Positions 1-8,273 of a stretch of DNA of 64,000 nt are shown here, in pieces (position 1 is the first letter of the stretch; the number at the start of each line of letters is the position of its first letter). The translations under genes and the position numbers were made by a program. Under the pieces are notes generated by a model. It was not told the origin of the DNA. It saw only the letters and a program-made list of their open reading frames with translations, and did not search any database. The stretch comes from Desulfovibrio sp. JC022 (GTDB taxonomy: Bacteria; Desulfobacterota; Desulfovibrionia; Desulfovibrionales; Desulfovibrionaceae): positions 1-64,000 of the forward strand of contig NZ_VOPZ01000010.1 in assembly GCF_010470665.1 (NCBI RefSeq), read 5' to 3'.

Positions 1-64
1 TCGTGACCCAAACAAAGTGATACTCAATTTTGTACTTCGTATGACTGCCTCTGCGGTATTCCAT
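1..64 (-). CDS. tnpA: IS200/IS605-family transposase TnpA, N-terminal fragment cut by the window edge
   Basis: Reading the minus strand from the ATG at 64-62 gives 21 codons: MEYRRGSHTKYK followed by IEYHFVWVT. This is the characteristic N-terminus of the small single-strand-specific Y1 (HUH) transposases of the IS200/IS605 group, in which a tyrosine later in the protein cuts the DNA strand. The HUH motif and catalytic Tyr lie beyond the window, so intactness and the presence of an accompanying tnpB cannot be judged. The ORF is too short here to appear in a normal ORF scan. Confidence 0.8.
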   Translation of the reverse strand, partial: MEYRRGSHTKYKIEYHFVWVT

Positions 65-122
65 ACGGAGAATATAAAGCAACTACTAGCTGAAAGCTAC
101 CCGGCTGAAGCCGGGGGATTTA
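1..122 (-). mobile_element. IS200/IS605-family element, left end (partial)
   Basis: The minus strand carries a short hairpin (CCCGGC at 100-105, loop TGAA, GCCGGG at 110-115) about 36 bp before the start of an IS200-type tnpA that runs off the window edge. A subterminal hairpin at the left end followed by tnpA is the usual IS200/IS605 layout; these elements have no terminal inverted repeats. The exact cleavage site is not visible. The element end lies only about 25 bp before the dctP start codon, so it may separate that operon from its original promoter. Confidence 0.7.
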
Positions 123-144
123 ACCTTAGAGGCGGACGATTAAA

Positions 145-1149
145 ATGAGCTTCAAGAAGACCCTTTCCGTGCTTTGCGCAGGTACTGCCCTGCTTCTGTC
201 CATGTCCACCATGTGCATGGCTGCTGACGACTACAAACTGACCCTTAAACTGAGTCACGTTTTCAGCCCCGCTGAGCAGCTTTCCAAATCCATGGACGCT
301 GTGGCCGAGTCCATCCACGAAAAAACCGACGGCGCAATCAACATCCAGACTTTCCCGCAGGCCCAGCTGCCCGCATACAAGGAAGGCGTGGAGCAGGTTG
401 TTCGCGGAGCTAAATTCATCTCCGTAGAAGATCCCTCTTTCATCGGTGACTATGTTCCCGATTTCAAAGCCCTTTACGCTCCCATGCTTTACCGCAGCTT
501 TGACGAATACGTGACTCTCACCCAGTCCGACCTCGTTAAGAAAATGAAAGCTGAAGCTGAGAAACAGGGCATCAAGATTCTTGCTCTCGACTACATCTAC
601 GGTTTCCGTAACCTTATCACCCAGAAAGTCATCAAGACTCCTGCTGATCTCAAGGGCATGAAAATCCGTACCCCCGGTTCCAAATCCTACATCGACACCC
701 TCACCGCCATGGGCGCGGTTGCTACTCCCCTGCCTTGGGGCGAAACCCTCTCCGCAGTACAGCAGGGCGTTGTTGACGGTCTCGAAGGTTCCGAATTCAC
801 CAACATCGGCACCAAAGTGTACGAAGGCCCCACCAAAAACGTAGCCAACACCCGCCACATTCTCGGTACCTGCGGTGTGTACATCTCCACCAAGGTCTGG
901 GAAAAGATTCCTGCTAAATACCAGAAGATCATCGAAGAAGAGTTCGCTGGTGGCGCAACTCACATGGTCAACCTGCTCAAGTCCCAGCACGGCGGCGTGG
1001 TCAAGGAACTGGAATCCTACGGCGTGAAATTCAATGAAGTTGACGGCGACGCTTTCCGCGCAGCCCTCAAGCCTCTCTACAAAGAACAGAAAGGCATGAC
1101 TCCCGGTATCTACCAGACTATCTTCAAAGAACTCGACGCAATGAGATAA
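145..1149 (+). CDS. dctP: TRAP transporter substrate-binding protein (DctP family)
   Basis: Periplasmic receptor (334 aa) that captures an organic acid and delivers it to the DctQM membrane complex; uptake is driven by an ion gradient, not ATP. The N-terminus is a Sec signal peptide (MSFKK..., cleavage expected after CMA near residue 26). The body has family motifs: LKLSHVFSPAEQ at the start of the mature protein, GMKIRTPGS, and the AVQQGVVDGLEGSEF region that carries ligand contacts. It is first in a dctP-dctQ-dctM operon. The ligand (C4-dicarboxylate, sugar acid or other) cannot be read from the sequence. A hairpin after the gene probably keeps its expression above that of the membrane subunits. 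Confidence 0.93.
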   Translation: MSFKKTLSVLCAGTALLLSMSTMCMAADDYKLTLKLSHVFSPAEQLSKSMDAVAESIHEKTDGAINIQTFPQAQLPAYKEGVEQVVRGAKFISVEDPSFIGDYVPDFKALYAPMLYRSFDEYVTLTQSDLVKKMKAEAEKQGIKILALDYIYGFRNLITQKVIKTPADLKGMKIRTPGSKSYIDTLTAMGAVATPLPWGETLSAVQQGVVDGLEGSEFTNIGTKVYEGPTKNVANTRHILGTCGVYISTKVWEKIPAKYQKIIEEEFAGGATHMVNLLKSQHGGVVKELESYGVKFNEVDGDAFRAALKPLYKEQKGMTPGIYQTIFKELDAMR

Positions 1150-1159
1150 ACAATAAATT

Positions 1160-1196
1160 CAGGGCATGGGCGTCACATCTCCCATGCCCTGCTTTT
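1160..1196 (+). terminator. Intra-operon hairpin terminator/attenuator between dctP and dctQ
   Basis: Perfect 11-bp stem (CAGGGCATGGG at 1160-1170, CCCATGCCCTG at 1181-1191) with a 10-nt loop followed by CTTTT. It lies between the receptor gene and the membrane-subunit genes. Partial termination or 3'-end protection here would give more receptor than permease, as is common for binding-protein operons. Confidence 0.7.
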
Positions 1197-1207
1197 GGTG
1201 GTGAACA

Positions 1208-1705
1208 ATGTCTACTACAGCATGCAGATTTATTTTTAAAAATTTCGACCTCCTGCTCAGCGGTTTTTTCCTGTGCATTACCGTTGCGGTGGTCATCGTC
1301 AATGTCGGGCTGCGCTACCTTTTCCAGGGCGGTCTTTTCTGGGCCGAAGAAGTAGCGACAACCGCATTCATCTGGTCCGTTTTCGTTGGATCAGCCGCTG
1401 CATACCGCTACAAAATGCATATCGGCATTGATATGATCAGCAAGATCGGCCCCAAAGTCTGGCGCAGATTCATTGCTGTGGTCATCGACCTCATGATGTT
1501 CATCATTAACGGTTACATCGTTTATCTCAGTGTTTTCTACATTCAGGCAAACAAGCTGAAACGCACACCCGTTCTCGATATTCCCGCCATTTACGTGAAT
1601 CTGGCACTTACGGTCGGTTTCTCCTTGATTACTGTCTACGCACTGGCTTTCCTGTATCAGGATTTAGGAAAACTTTTCGGCAAACAGGCAGAAGAAGGAG
1701 AATAA
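1208..1705 (+). CDS. dctQ: TRAP transporter small permease subunit (DctQ family)
   Basis: Four-helix membrane protein of 165 aa. It opens with a hydrophobic helix at about residues 14-35 and has the family pattern GLRYLFQGGLFWAEEVATT around residues 35-55, a conserved WAEE/aromatic segment in DctQ proteins. A further two helices follow near residues 85-110 and 125-150. It works only with DctM as the membrane part of the TRAP system. The GGTGG upstream of the ATG is a plausible Shine-Dalgarno. The stop is 2 nt before the dctM start, so the two are translationally linked. Confidence 0.92.
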   Translation: MSTTACRFIFKNFDLLLSGFFLCITVAVVIVNVGLRYLFQGGLFWAEEVATTAFIWSVFVGSAAAYRYKMHIGIDMISKIGPKVWRRFIAVVIDLMMFIINGYIVYLSVFYIQANKLKRTPVLDIPAIYVNLALTVGFSLITVYALAFLYQDLGKLFGKQAEEGE

Positions 1706-1707
1706 AC

Positions 1708-2988
1708 ATGCTTACATTTCCCGTAACCATCGTAATGGCCCTGTATTTTACCAGTATCCCCATTGCCTTTGCCCTTTTGGCCGCAGGTCTCGCATATTTC
1801 ACTTTCGGCGATGTCGGCACACCGCCGGACCTGATCCTGCAAAAGTTCATCACCTCCACCGCTTCCTTTCCTTTACTGGCCATTCCATTTTTCATCATGG
1901 CCGGAGAGATCATGAACTTTTCAGGAATCAGTGCCGCCCTCATGAAGATGGCAGAAGTACTGACCGGACACCTGCGCGGCGGTCTGGCTCAGGTCAACGT
2001 ACTGCTCTCCACCCTCATGGGCGGAATTTCCGGATCAGCCAACGCGGATGCAGCCATGCAGTCCAAAATTATTGTCCCGCAGATGACCAAACGCGGGTAC
2101 AGCGCGCCGTTTGCTACCGCCATCACCGCCGCATCATCTGCAATTGCCCCGGTAATCCCACCGGGTATCAACCTGATCATCTACGCTCTCATTGCACAGG
2201 TTTCAGTGGCAAAAATGTTCATCGGCGGTTACACTCCGGGGCTTCTCATGTGCCTTGGACTAATGCTCACCGTACATTTCATTGCCAAGAAAAGAGACTA
2301 CAAGCCTTCCCGCGAAAAAATGGCTTCCGGCAAGGAAATATTCAAACAGTTTCGCGAATCCATCTGGGGACTTTTACTCCCGCTGGGCATCATCGCCGGT
2401 ATTCGTTTCGGTGTATTTACCCCCACTGAAGCCGGAGCCATGGCCGTGCTGTTCTGTATCATCATCGGAGTTTTCTTTTATAAGCAACTGAGATGGGAGC
2501 ATTTCCCCATCATCATGAAAAACACCATTCTGGGCACCAGCTCGGTTATGCTGATTGTTATCGCCGCCTCCGTATTCGGGCAGTACATGAGTTGGGAACG
2601 TATTCCCCATCAGCTGACCAAGAGCATTCTGGCTATCTCCGAATCCCCGTGGCTGATTCTGGTTGTGATCAACTTCCTGCTCCTGTTCCTCGGAATGTTC
2701 CTTGAAGGGGGAGCACTGCTGATCATCGTAGCCCCGCTGCTGGTTCCGCTGGTCAAAGGCATGGGCATCGACCTTATCCACTTTGGTCTGATCATGATCG
2801 TCAACATTATGATCGGAGGGATAACGCCGCCGTTCGGCTCAATGATGTTCACGACCTGCGCCATTACCGGATCAACTGTAGGCGAATTCTGCCGTGAGAT
2901 CTGGCCGTTTATTCTGGCCCTGCTCATTGTTCTGGTAATCGTGACTTACATGCCCTCCGTGGTAATGTTTCTCCCCAACATCCTATAG
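1708..2988 (+). CDS. dctM: TRAP transporter large permease subunit (DctM family)
   Basis: 426-aa polytopic inner-membrane protein that forms the transport path of the TRAP system. Family signatures include SGSANADAAMQSKIIVPQM near residues 108-127 (the SG.S.A.....S region typical of DctM) and AIAPVIPPGINLIIY. About a dozen hydrophobic segments run to the end. The gene starts 2 nt after dctQ. Its stop TAG overlaps a possible GTG of the next gene, so the phosphodiesterase gene downstream is probably co-transcribed. Confidence 0.93.
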   Translation: MLTFPVTIVMALYFTSIPIAFALLAAGLAYFTFGDVGTPPDLILQKFITSTASFPLLAIPFFIMAGEIMNFSGISAALMKMAEVLTGHLRGGLAQVNVLLSTLMGGISGSANADAAMQSKIIVPQMTKRGYSAPFATAITAASSAIAPVIPPGINLIIYALIAQVSVAKMFIGGYTPGLLMCLGLMLTVHFIAKKRDYKPSREKMASGKEIFKQFRESIWGLLLPLGIIAGIRFGVFTPTEAGAMAVLFCIIIGVFFYKQLRWEHFPIIMKNTILGTSSVMLIVIAASVFGQYMSWERIPHQLTKSILAISESPWLILVVINFLLLFLGMFLEGGALLIIVAPLLVPLVKGMGIDLIHFGLIMIVNIMIGGITPPFGSMMFTTCAITGSTVGEFCREIWPFILALLIVLVIVTYMPSVVMFLPNIL

Positions 2989-2999
2989 TGGAGTTTGAA

Positions 3000-3941
3000 A
3001 TGATACTCATCGGCCATCGGGGCTGTAAGTACCCCGGATATAACCAGAACACCATCCGTTCCTTTACCAAAGTAACCTCCGAAGGCGTTGCGGCCATTGA
3101 ATTTGATGTCCAGCTAAGCGCAGACAAAGAACTGGTTATCGTTCACAATCTTGACCTTGAAGAGGTTTCAACCGGCAAAGGCGAGGTTTCCAGTACGGAT
3201 TCAGCAACCCTGAAAAATCTCTTTGCCGGAGACCCCACACAAGGAGAGGACCGCATCCCCTTCCTTGCGGACGTTTTCGATTTCTTTGCTTCCTGTGCAG
3301 CGGACAAACGCCCGGCAATCCACATGGAACTGAAAGGGAATAATACCGGCAGAATGGCAGGAGAACTGTTCAATAAATATGTTGCCGCTGAAAAGCTTAG
3401 TATGTCCGACATGCTGGTCAGTTCCTTCAATTGGAAAGAGCTTGAAGCCATCCGCGAAGTCTGCCCTGAAGTTAAAGTTGCCCTGTTGGACGGGGCCATC
3501 CGCCGCAATCTCCTGCTGAAAAAAACAGGGCCGCAGGCAGAACAATACTTTGCCGAACTTTTCGCTTACGGTAACGAAGATTACATGCTGCCGCGCTTTC
3601 CTGTTTTGGCAGATAATCTGAAACTTCTTGATAGGATTTGCGCTGATCAACAAATCCACAGTCTGCTAAGTCAGGAACTGAAAGATTGCCTTAATGGTCG
3701 CTACTACACGGATGAACTGCTGGACAGTGCTGATTCCATGAAAGCCACTTCTATCAACCTCTGGTACCGCACTGTTGCGCCCGAATTCATCGAAAAGGCC
3801 CATGCACGGGGACTTGCCGTATTCGTGTACACCGCCAACCTTCCGGAAGAATGGACGGCCCTTGCCGATATGGGGATTGACGGTGTTTTCACTGATTTTT
3901 ACGCAGAGGCCGCACGTACGCTGGCAGACTATAAAATTTAA
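3000..3941 (+). CDS. Glycerophosphodiester phosphodiesterase family protein
   Basis: TIM-barrel phosphodiesterase, about 313 aa, expected to hydrolyse glycerophosphodiesters to glycerol-3-phosphate and an alcohol. The N-terminus MILIGHRGCKYPGYNQNT fits the HRG..PxNT motif; IEFDVQ supplies the catalytic Glu/Asp pair, and VIVHNLDLE the second His (usually HD, here HN). The C-terminal DGVFTDF is the usual end of the barrel. An upstream GTG at 2988 overlaps the dctM stop, but GGAG at 2990-2993 sits 6 nt before the ATG at 3000, which I prefer. No signal peptide is seen, so it is probably cytosolic. Its place after a TRAP system hints that both handle a phosphodiester or its product, but that is inference. 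Confidence 0.85.
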   Translation: MILIGHRGCKYPGYNQNTIRSFTKVTSEGVAAIEFDVQLSADKELVIVHNLDLEEVSTGKGEVSSTDSATLKNLFAGDPTQGEDRIPFLADVFDFFASCAADKRPAIHMELKGNNTGRMAGELFNKYVAAEKLSMSDMLVSSFNWKELEAIREVCPEVKVALLDGAIRRNLLLKKTGPQAEQYFAELFAYGNEDYMLPRFPVLADNLKLLDRICADQQIHSLLSQELKDCLNGRYYTDELLDSADSMKATSINLWYRTVAPEFIEKAHARGLAVFVYTANLPEEWTALADMGIDGVFTDFYAEAARTLADYKI

Positions 3942-3962
3942 CCGGACATGGGGTTCAGGCAA

Positions 3963-3988
3963 GGGGCTTCCGGCTTCTGCCGGACCCC
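3963..3988 (+). other. Hairpin between the phosphodiesterase and the large membrane protein gene
   Basis: CCGGC at 3970-3974 pairs with GCCGG at 3979-3983 around a TTCT loop, and flanking GGGG (3963-3966) and CCCC (3985-3988) extend the stem. There is no T-tract, so it is not a standard intrinsic terminator. It lies just before the preferred start of the next gene and may influence its translation. Confidence 0.45.
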
Positions 3989-4004
3989 GGACCAACTCCA
4001 TGCC

Positions 4005-7000
4005 ATGACCAAAATATCTTCTCTTTTCTTCGACAAACTCGATTATCAACTATTGCAAATTGTTGATGATGTTCTCAAGCGCGGCCCTAAATCCCGCGCT
4101 TTCCGCTCCCTTTTTGTTGAGTACATGCATCCTCACGGGATCAAAGAGATGGCTGCGCCGCAAGGATTGCGCATTGCCTATGCAGTGATCAGCCTGCTGG
4201 GAAGTTTTGAGAACGGCATGGCCCACGACCGCTTGAAAGCTCTACGCTCTTTGCGCGATGAAGTATTCCTTTCCTCTTCCGGCTTCTACCGCAAAAATAC
4301 CGCCCGGGTACTCCTGCAAATCATGAAAAAACTGGTCCGTCCGGGCAACAGTGAACTGAGCAGACTCAAACTGGCTCATGATTTTCGCATGGTCTCAGCA
4401 GGAAACCCGCGCAAGATCAGAAAAGAACTGGCAAAATATCATCTGGTAGAAATGCCCGAAGAATGGAACCAGTACGCTTTTGACCATCACGTACATGATG
4501 CCAACACCAAAGGAAGGAAATCACCCACCCACCTGATCATGGATGCGTGGATCAAGGGCATCCGCAAGCTCACGGTGGTTTACTACAACTACGTGCGCCC
4601 GCAGGTCATTGAGGAACTGCTTGAAGCAGGAAGCATACTGGACATTAAAGTCCGGGTAGGCATCGAGCTTTCTGCTCGTTTCAGGGATAAATACGTCCGC
4701 TTCACTTGGGAGCCGAATGTTCTTTCCGACAGTTCCAGCTACCAAAAGTTTCTTGAAAAAGAACGAGTGGTCAATTTATTTGAAGAAGGTCTGGAGGTCT
4801 CGCGTTACCAGCAGAAATATGTTTTCGACGTCCTCGCTGAATTCAATAACAACCACCGCAAGGCCCTAAGCAAACAACTGAGCTTGCAACTTCCCCTGCT
4901 GAATCAGGAAGAATTTATGGGTTTTGTAGGCACCGGACAACCGTCCATCCTGCATCTTGGACGTTTCATCCACAACAAACTTTCTATTTACGCTGAAAAC
5001 AAATCCAATTGCGAAGCGGATGGAGACACAGCAGAAACAATAGAGACTGCTCTCACCCCGGAACAAAAAGAAAAACTTCACGGGCTGACTGTCAGGGCCA
5101 TCATTGCTGAATATCTGATACCCGAGAAGAACCCGCATTTAAACGACCCGGCAAATCCGCATGCAGAGACAGAGCTTCCAATACTCCTGCGCTGCAACAT
5201 CAATGAATTGATGACCCGTTTGCTACGCATTCACTCAAGCTCGAAATTCACCCTCAATCTGGCCAACCTCACTGCGCAGGATACACTGGAACTGCTTTAT
5301 GACGGCGGGGGGATGATCACCCATATTGAGGCCTACAACCTGAAAGATGCCTGCAAGGAAATCACCGAAGGGGACAACTCTCTTGAGCAGCAGAATACCC
5401 AGCTCAGCGGACAGGAAAAGCACTATAAGCTCATCGGAAGATTGCAGAAAGCCCTCAACGAAGACAGCGTAATCACCCTGAAAAGTGCCATTCGCGAAAT
5501 CATTTATGATTACGACGACCAACTGGAATGTTTAAAAAAAGAAAAGACAGCCGGTACGGTAAACTTCAGCATCATGCAGGAACGCAAGCCGGAGCTGGTG
5601 GCCATCCTTTCTGATCTGGAAAAATTTCATAAAATCTACCGCAAACGAAGCCTGAAATCACGCATTGGATCTGGCTCAACCGGACAAGCGGAACACCGAC
5701 ACGGCATGGGTTTTGTAGTTCTAGACACCCTCCCGGCACGGGCACGCAAACCCTTCTACCGCAACATTTGCGGCGAAGGAGGCACCCGTATCCCGGTCAG
5801 CGGTCTGATGACCAAAAGCATCAAAAGCAAGGTGGGGCGTTCTGGAAAAGGGCTCTCCCGTATTTCCGAAAACAACGACAAACGCTGGATAAAATGGAGC
5901 CTTGATTCCTTCAGGATTCACGCAGGAAAACCGGGCAATGTCGGCACCCTCGGCGGCCTGACCCTTCAGTCCGAAAACAACATGGACTGCAAGAAAGAAG
6001 CAGATACGCTCGATAAACCGTGGACCTACCTGAATACCAACATCAAAAATACCGCCAAGGTCCTGCTGGGCTTTATCCCCGCCTTCCTGACCTTTTACCT
6101 GACCAAGGACTGGTGGCTGCTGTCCTATTTCGGGGCGGTAATCTGGTTTGCCATCACCGGATCACGGAATATTATCCAATCGGTCCTCGGCGGCGGAGGT
6201 TTACGCCGTTCTCCCTTACTGCCGTGGAACTCGCTGGTCAGCTGGAGCCGCATTTCCGACTCTCTGCTCTACACCGGATTCTCGGTACCCCTGCTGGATT
6301 ATCTGGTCAAAACCCTGCTGCTGGACAACACCTTCGGAATAACCACCGCCACCGATCCCATACTGCTCTATTCAGTAATGGGACTGGCTAACGGTATTTA
6401 TCTTTCCAGCCACAATGCCATCCGAGGACTGCCCAAGGGAGCCACTGTGGGCAACTTTTTCAGGTCCATTCTCGCCATTCCCGTAGCCGTAGCCTTAAGC
6501 GGACTGATCGGGGCCTCGCTGGGCATGGCCGGAATCCCGGACGCATCAGGAATCTTGCAGAAATGGGCTGCGATCATCTCTAAATTCGCATCAGACGGGG
6601 TTGCGGCCTTTATCGAAGGACTCGCCGACAGGCAGGCCAACATCAAAGCCAGACTTACCGGATACAAAACCAAAATAGCCCAGCTCTTTTCGGTTTTCTC
6701 CAGACTGGACCTCATGTTCCCCGAAGAAGACGTGCTTGAGATGCTCCAGACCCCTAAAATGATGATACGGACCCTTGGTAAGGAAGCGCAGGACCTTGAA
6801 AGACTGATCATCGTAAACGCCCTTGATCTCATGTACTTCTGGCTTTATCAGCCGCGTTCACGAAAAGCATTGGCCATTGTTATGCAAAACATGTCCCGTG
6901 AGGAATGGCTCATCTTCTACCGTTCACAGCTGATTCTGAAACGGCACAAAGAGATCAGTCAGGTCTTTGTGGACGGTCTGGTGGGCAAGCATTTCTCCAA

Positions 7001-7079
7001 GGCCCTTGCTTTTTATCTGGACCAATCCCCGCAATACTTGGCCGATATGGAGAAACTGGGCAAGAAAAGAAATTCGTAA
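4005..7079 (+). CDS. Large membrane protein of unknown function with a PHP-like segment
   Basis: About 1024 residues; I do not recognise the family as a whole. Around residues 160-250 it reads FDHHVHDANTKGRKSPTHLI followed by a conserved hydrophobic block and KVRVGIELS, which resembles the H.H and GiE motifs of PHP-type metallophosphoesterases, though it is divergent. The middle is polar with coiled-coil-like stretches. From about residue 690 come four or five hydrophobic segments (TAKVLLGFIPAFLTFYL and after), then a soluble helical tail. The ORF is open from 3948, but the ATG at 4005 (MTKISSLFFDKLDYQ) looks more like a natural start; neither has a strong Shine-Dalgarno. It follows the phosphodiesterase closely, so a shared role in phospholipid-headgroup metabolism is possible but unproven. 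Confidence 0.7.
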   Translation: MTKISSLFFDKLDYQLLQIVDDVLKRGPKSRAFRSLFVEYMHPHGIKEMAAPQGLRIAYAVISLLGSFENGMAHDRLKALRSLRDEVFLSSSGFYRKNTARVLLQIMKKLVRPGNSELSRLKLAHDFRMVSAGNPRKIRKELAKYHLVEMPEEWNQYAFDHHVHDANTKGRKSPTHLIMDAWIKGIRKLTVVYYNYVRPQVIEELLEAGSILDIKVRVGIELSARFRDKYVRFTWEPNVLSDSSSYQKFLEKERVVNLFEEGLEVSRYQQKYVFDVLAEFNNNHRKALSKQLSLQLPLLNQEEFMGFVGTGQPSILHLGRFIHNKLSIYAENKSNCEADGDTAETIETALTPEQKEKLHGLTVRAIIAEYLIPEKNPHLNDPANPHAETELPILLRCNINELMTRLLRIHSSSKFTLNLANLTAQDTLELLYDGGGMITHIEAYNLKDACKEITEGDNSLEQQNTQLSGQEKHYKLIGRLQKALNEDSVITLKSAIREIIYDYDDQLECLKKEKTAGTVNFSIMQERKPELVAILSDLEKFHKIYRKRSLKSRIGSGSTGQAEHRHGMGFVVLDTLPARARKPFYRNICGEGGTRIPVSGLMTKSIKSKVGRSGKGLSRISENNDKRWIKWSLDSFRIHAGKPGNVGTLGGLTLQSENNMDCKKEADTLDKPWTYLNTNIKNTAKVLLGFIPAFLTFYLTKDWWLLSYFGAVIWFAITGSRNIIQSVLGGGGLRRSPLLPWNSLVSWSRISDSLLYTGFSVPLLDYLVKTLLLDNTFGITTATDPILLYSVMGLANGIYLSSHNAIRGLPKGATVGNFFRSILAIPVAVALSGLIGASLGMAGIPDASGILQKWAAIISKFASDGVAAFIEGLADRQANIKARLTGYKTKIAQLFSVFSRLDLMFPEEDVLEMLQTPKMMIRTLGKEAQDLERLIIVNALDLMYFWLYQPRSRKALAIVMQNMSREEWLIFYRSQLILKRHKEISQVFVDGLVGKHFSKALAFYLDQSPQYLADMEKLGKKRNS

Positions 7080-7215
7080 CGGGGGCAGGCAGCCTCCGCT
7101 TCTCAGAGTATGGATATAAAAAACTCTTTTTCAAGCTCTCAAGACTTGCCCCACCGGCAACAACAGGATAGGCAATGCTGCATCACGTGACACCCAAAAA
7201 CGTCTTGCAAATCCC

Positions 7216-8262
7216 ATGAGCGAATCGATTCATACCCATTGCCCCAAGCTGGCAGCACAACTCAGCACCCCCATTACCATTGGCGGAAAAACCATCCCCA
7301 ACCGGTTATGGCTGGCCCCCATGGCCGGATTGACCCATAGTGCTTTTCGGCAGGTTCTCGCCCACTATGGGTCCTGCGGCCTGGCCTTTACGGAAATGTG
7401 CAACGCCAAGGCTGTTCCAACAGAAAACCCCAGAATATCCCCGGTATTTCGATGGCACGAGTGGGAACTACCCAGCCTGGTATGTCAATTGGTAGGTGCT
7501 ACACCAGTAGAGTTGGTGATTGCAGCAAAACGCGTGGAGCGCGAAGGTTTTTTTGGCGTGGATATCAACATGGGATGCTCTGCGCGGGGAATGATCAAAC
7601 GCGAAGCAGGAGCTGTCCTTCTCAAAACACCGGACAAAGCCGTGGCCTTGGTGGAAGCAGTTCGAAAAGCTGTGTCCATTCCTGTTTTTGTCAAATTCCG
7701 CACCGGCTGGTCCAAGGATATCGGTCCGGCAGTGGCTCTGGCCAAAAAGCTTGAAACAGCAGGAGCTGATTGCCTTGTCTTCCACCCGCGAGTGGCCCCG
7801 GACAAGCGCACCCGCCCCCCCGTGATTGACAACATCCGCTTCATCAAGGAAGCGGTTTCAATTCCAGTCTTAGGCAATGGCAATGTGACAACCCCGCAGA
7901 GCTGCCGGAATATGCTGGATACAACAGGCTGCGACGGAGTCTCCATAGGCCGTATGGCTATAGCGCGCCCATGGCTCTTTGCACAGTGGACAGAAGGCTA
8001 CACGCCCGGTGACACAATTTTTGAGGATTACATCCTGCGTATGGCAACAGCATTGGAGCAGGAATTTGATCCTGTCCGGGCAATCAAACGATTTCGGATG
8101 TTCATGCCTTATTTTGCAGCCAACTTCCGATTTGGGCACAGCCTGCTGGCCACATTTTCCACGGCGAAAACCATAGAGGATGTCCGCCGATTGACCAAAG
8201 AACACATCAGGCCGGACATGCTTTTGAGCCAGTCTCCCAATATGAATTTGTACAATCTTTAA
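7216..8262 (+). CDS. tRNA-dihydrouridine synthase family protein
   Basis: FMN-dependent enzyme (348 aa) that reduces uridine to dihydrouridine in tRNA D-loops. The N-terminal LAPMAGLTHSAFRQ matches the flavin-binding start of the Dus family (usually APM.G.TD..FR). VDINMGCSARGMIKREAG holds the catalytic Cys of the NMGCP motif (here GCS). VKFRTGW, then CLVFHPR, IPVLGNGNV and GVSIGRMAIARPW provide the remaining FMN phosphate-binding motifs. The position of the cysteine fits Dus enzymes; which of the A/B/C subgroups it belongs to is not clear. There is a 136-nt gap before it holding only a weak AGAGT...ACTCTTTTTC hairpin. It ends facing the convergent kinase gene with 11 nt between stops. Confidence 0.88.
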   Translation: MSESIHTHCPKLAAQLSTPITIGGKTIPNRLWLAPMAGLTHSAFRQVLAHYGSCGLAFTEMCNAKAVPTENPRISPVFRWHEWELPSLVCQLVGATPVELVIAAKRVEREGFFGVDINMGCSARGMIKREAGAVLLKTPDKAVALVEAVRKAVSIPVFVKFRTGWSKDIGPAVALAKKLETAGADCLVFHPRVAPDKRTRPPVIDNIRFIKEAVSIPVLGNGNVTTPQSCRNMLDTTGCDGVSIGRMAIARPWLFAQWTEGYTPGDTIFEDYILRMATALEQEFDPVRAIKRFRMFMPYFAANFRFGHSLLATFSTAKTIEDVRRLTKEHIRPDMLLSQSPNMNLYNL

Positions 8263-8273
8263 ACCAGAAGACC

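Noticed and set aside
97-990. Long minus-strand reading frame opposite dctP
   Set aside because: It is the antisense shadow of a well-supported TRAP receptor gene, with no recognisable family and no ribosome binding site.
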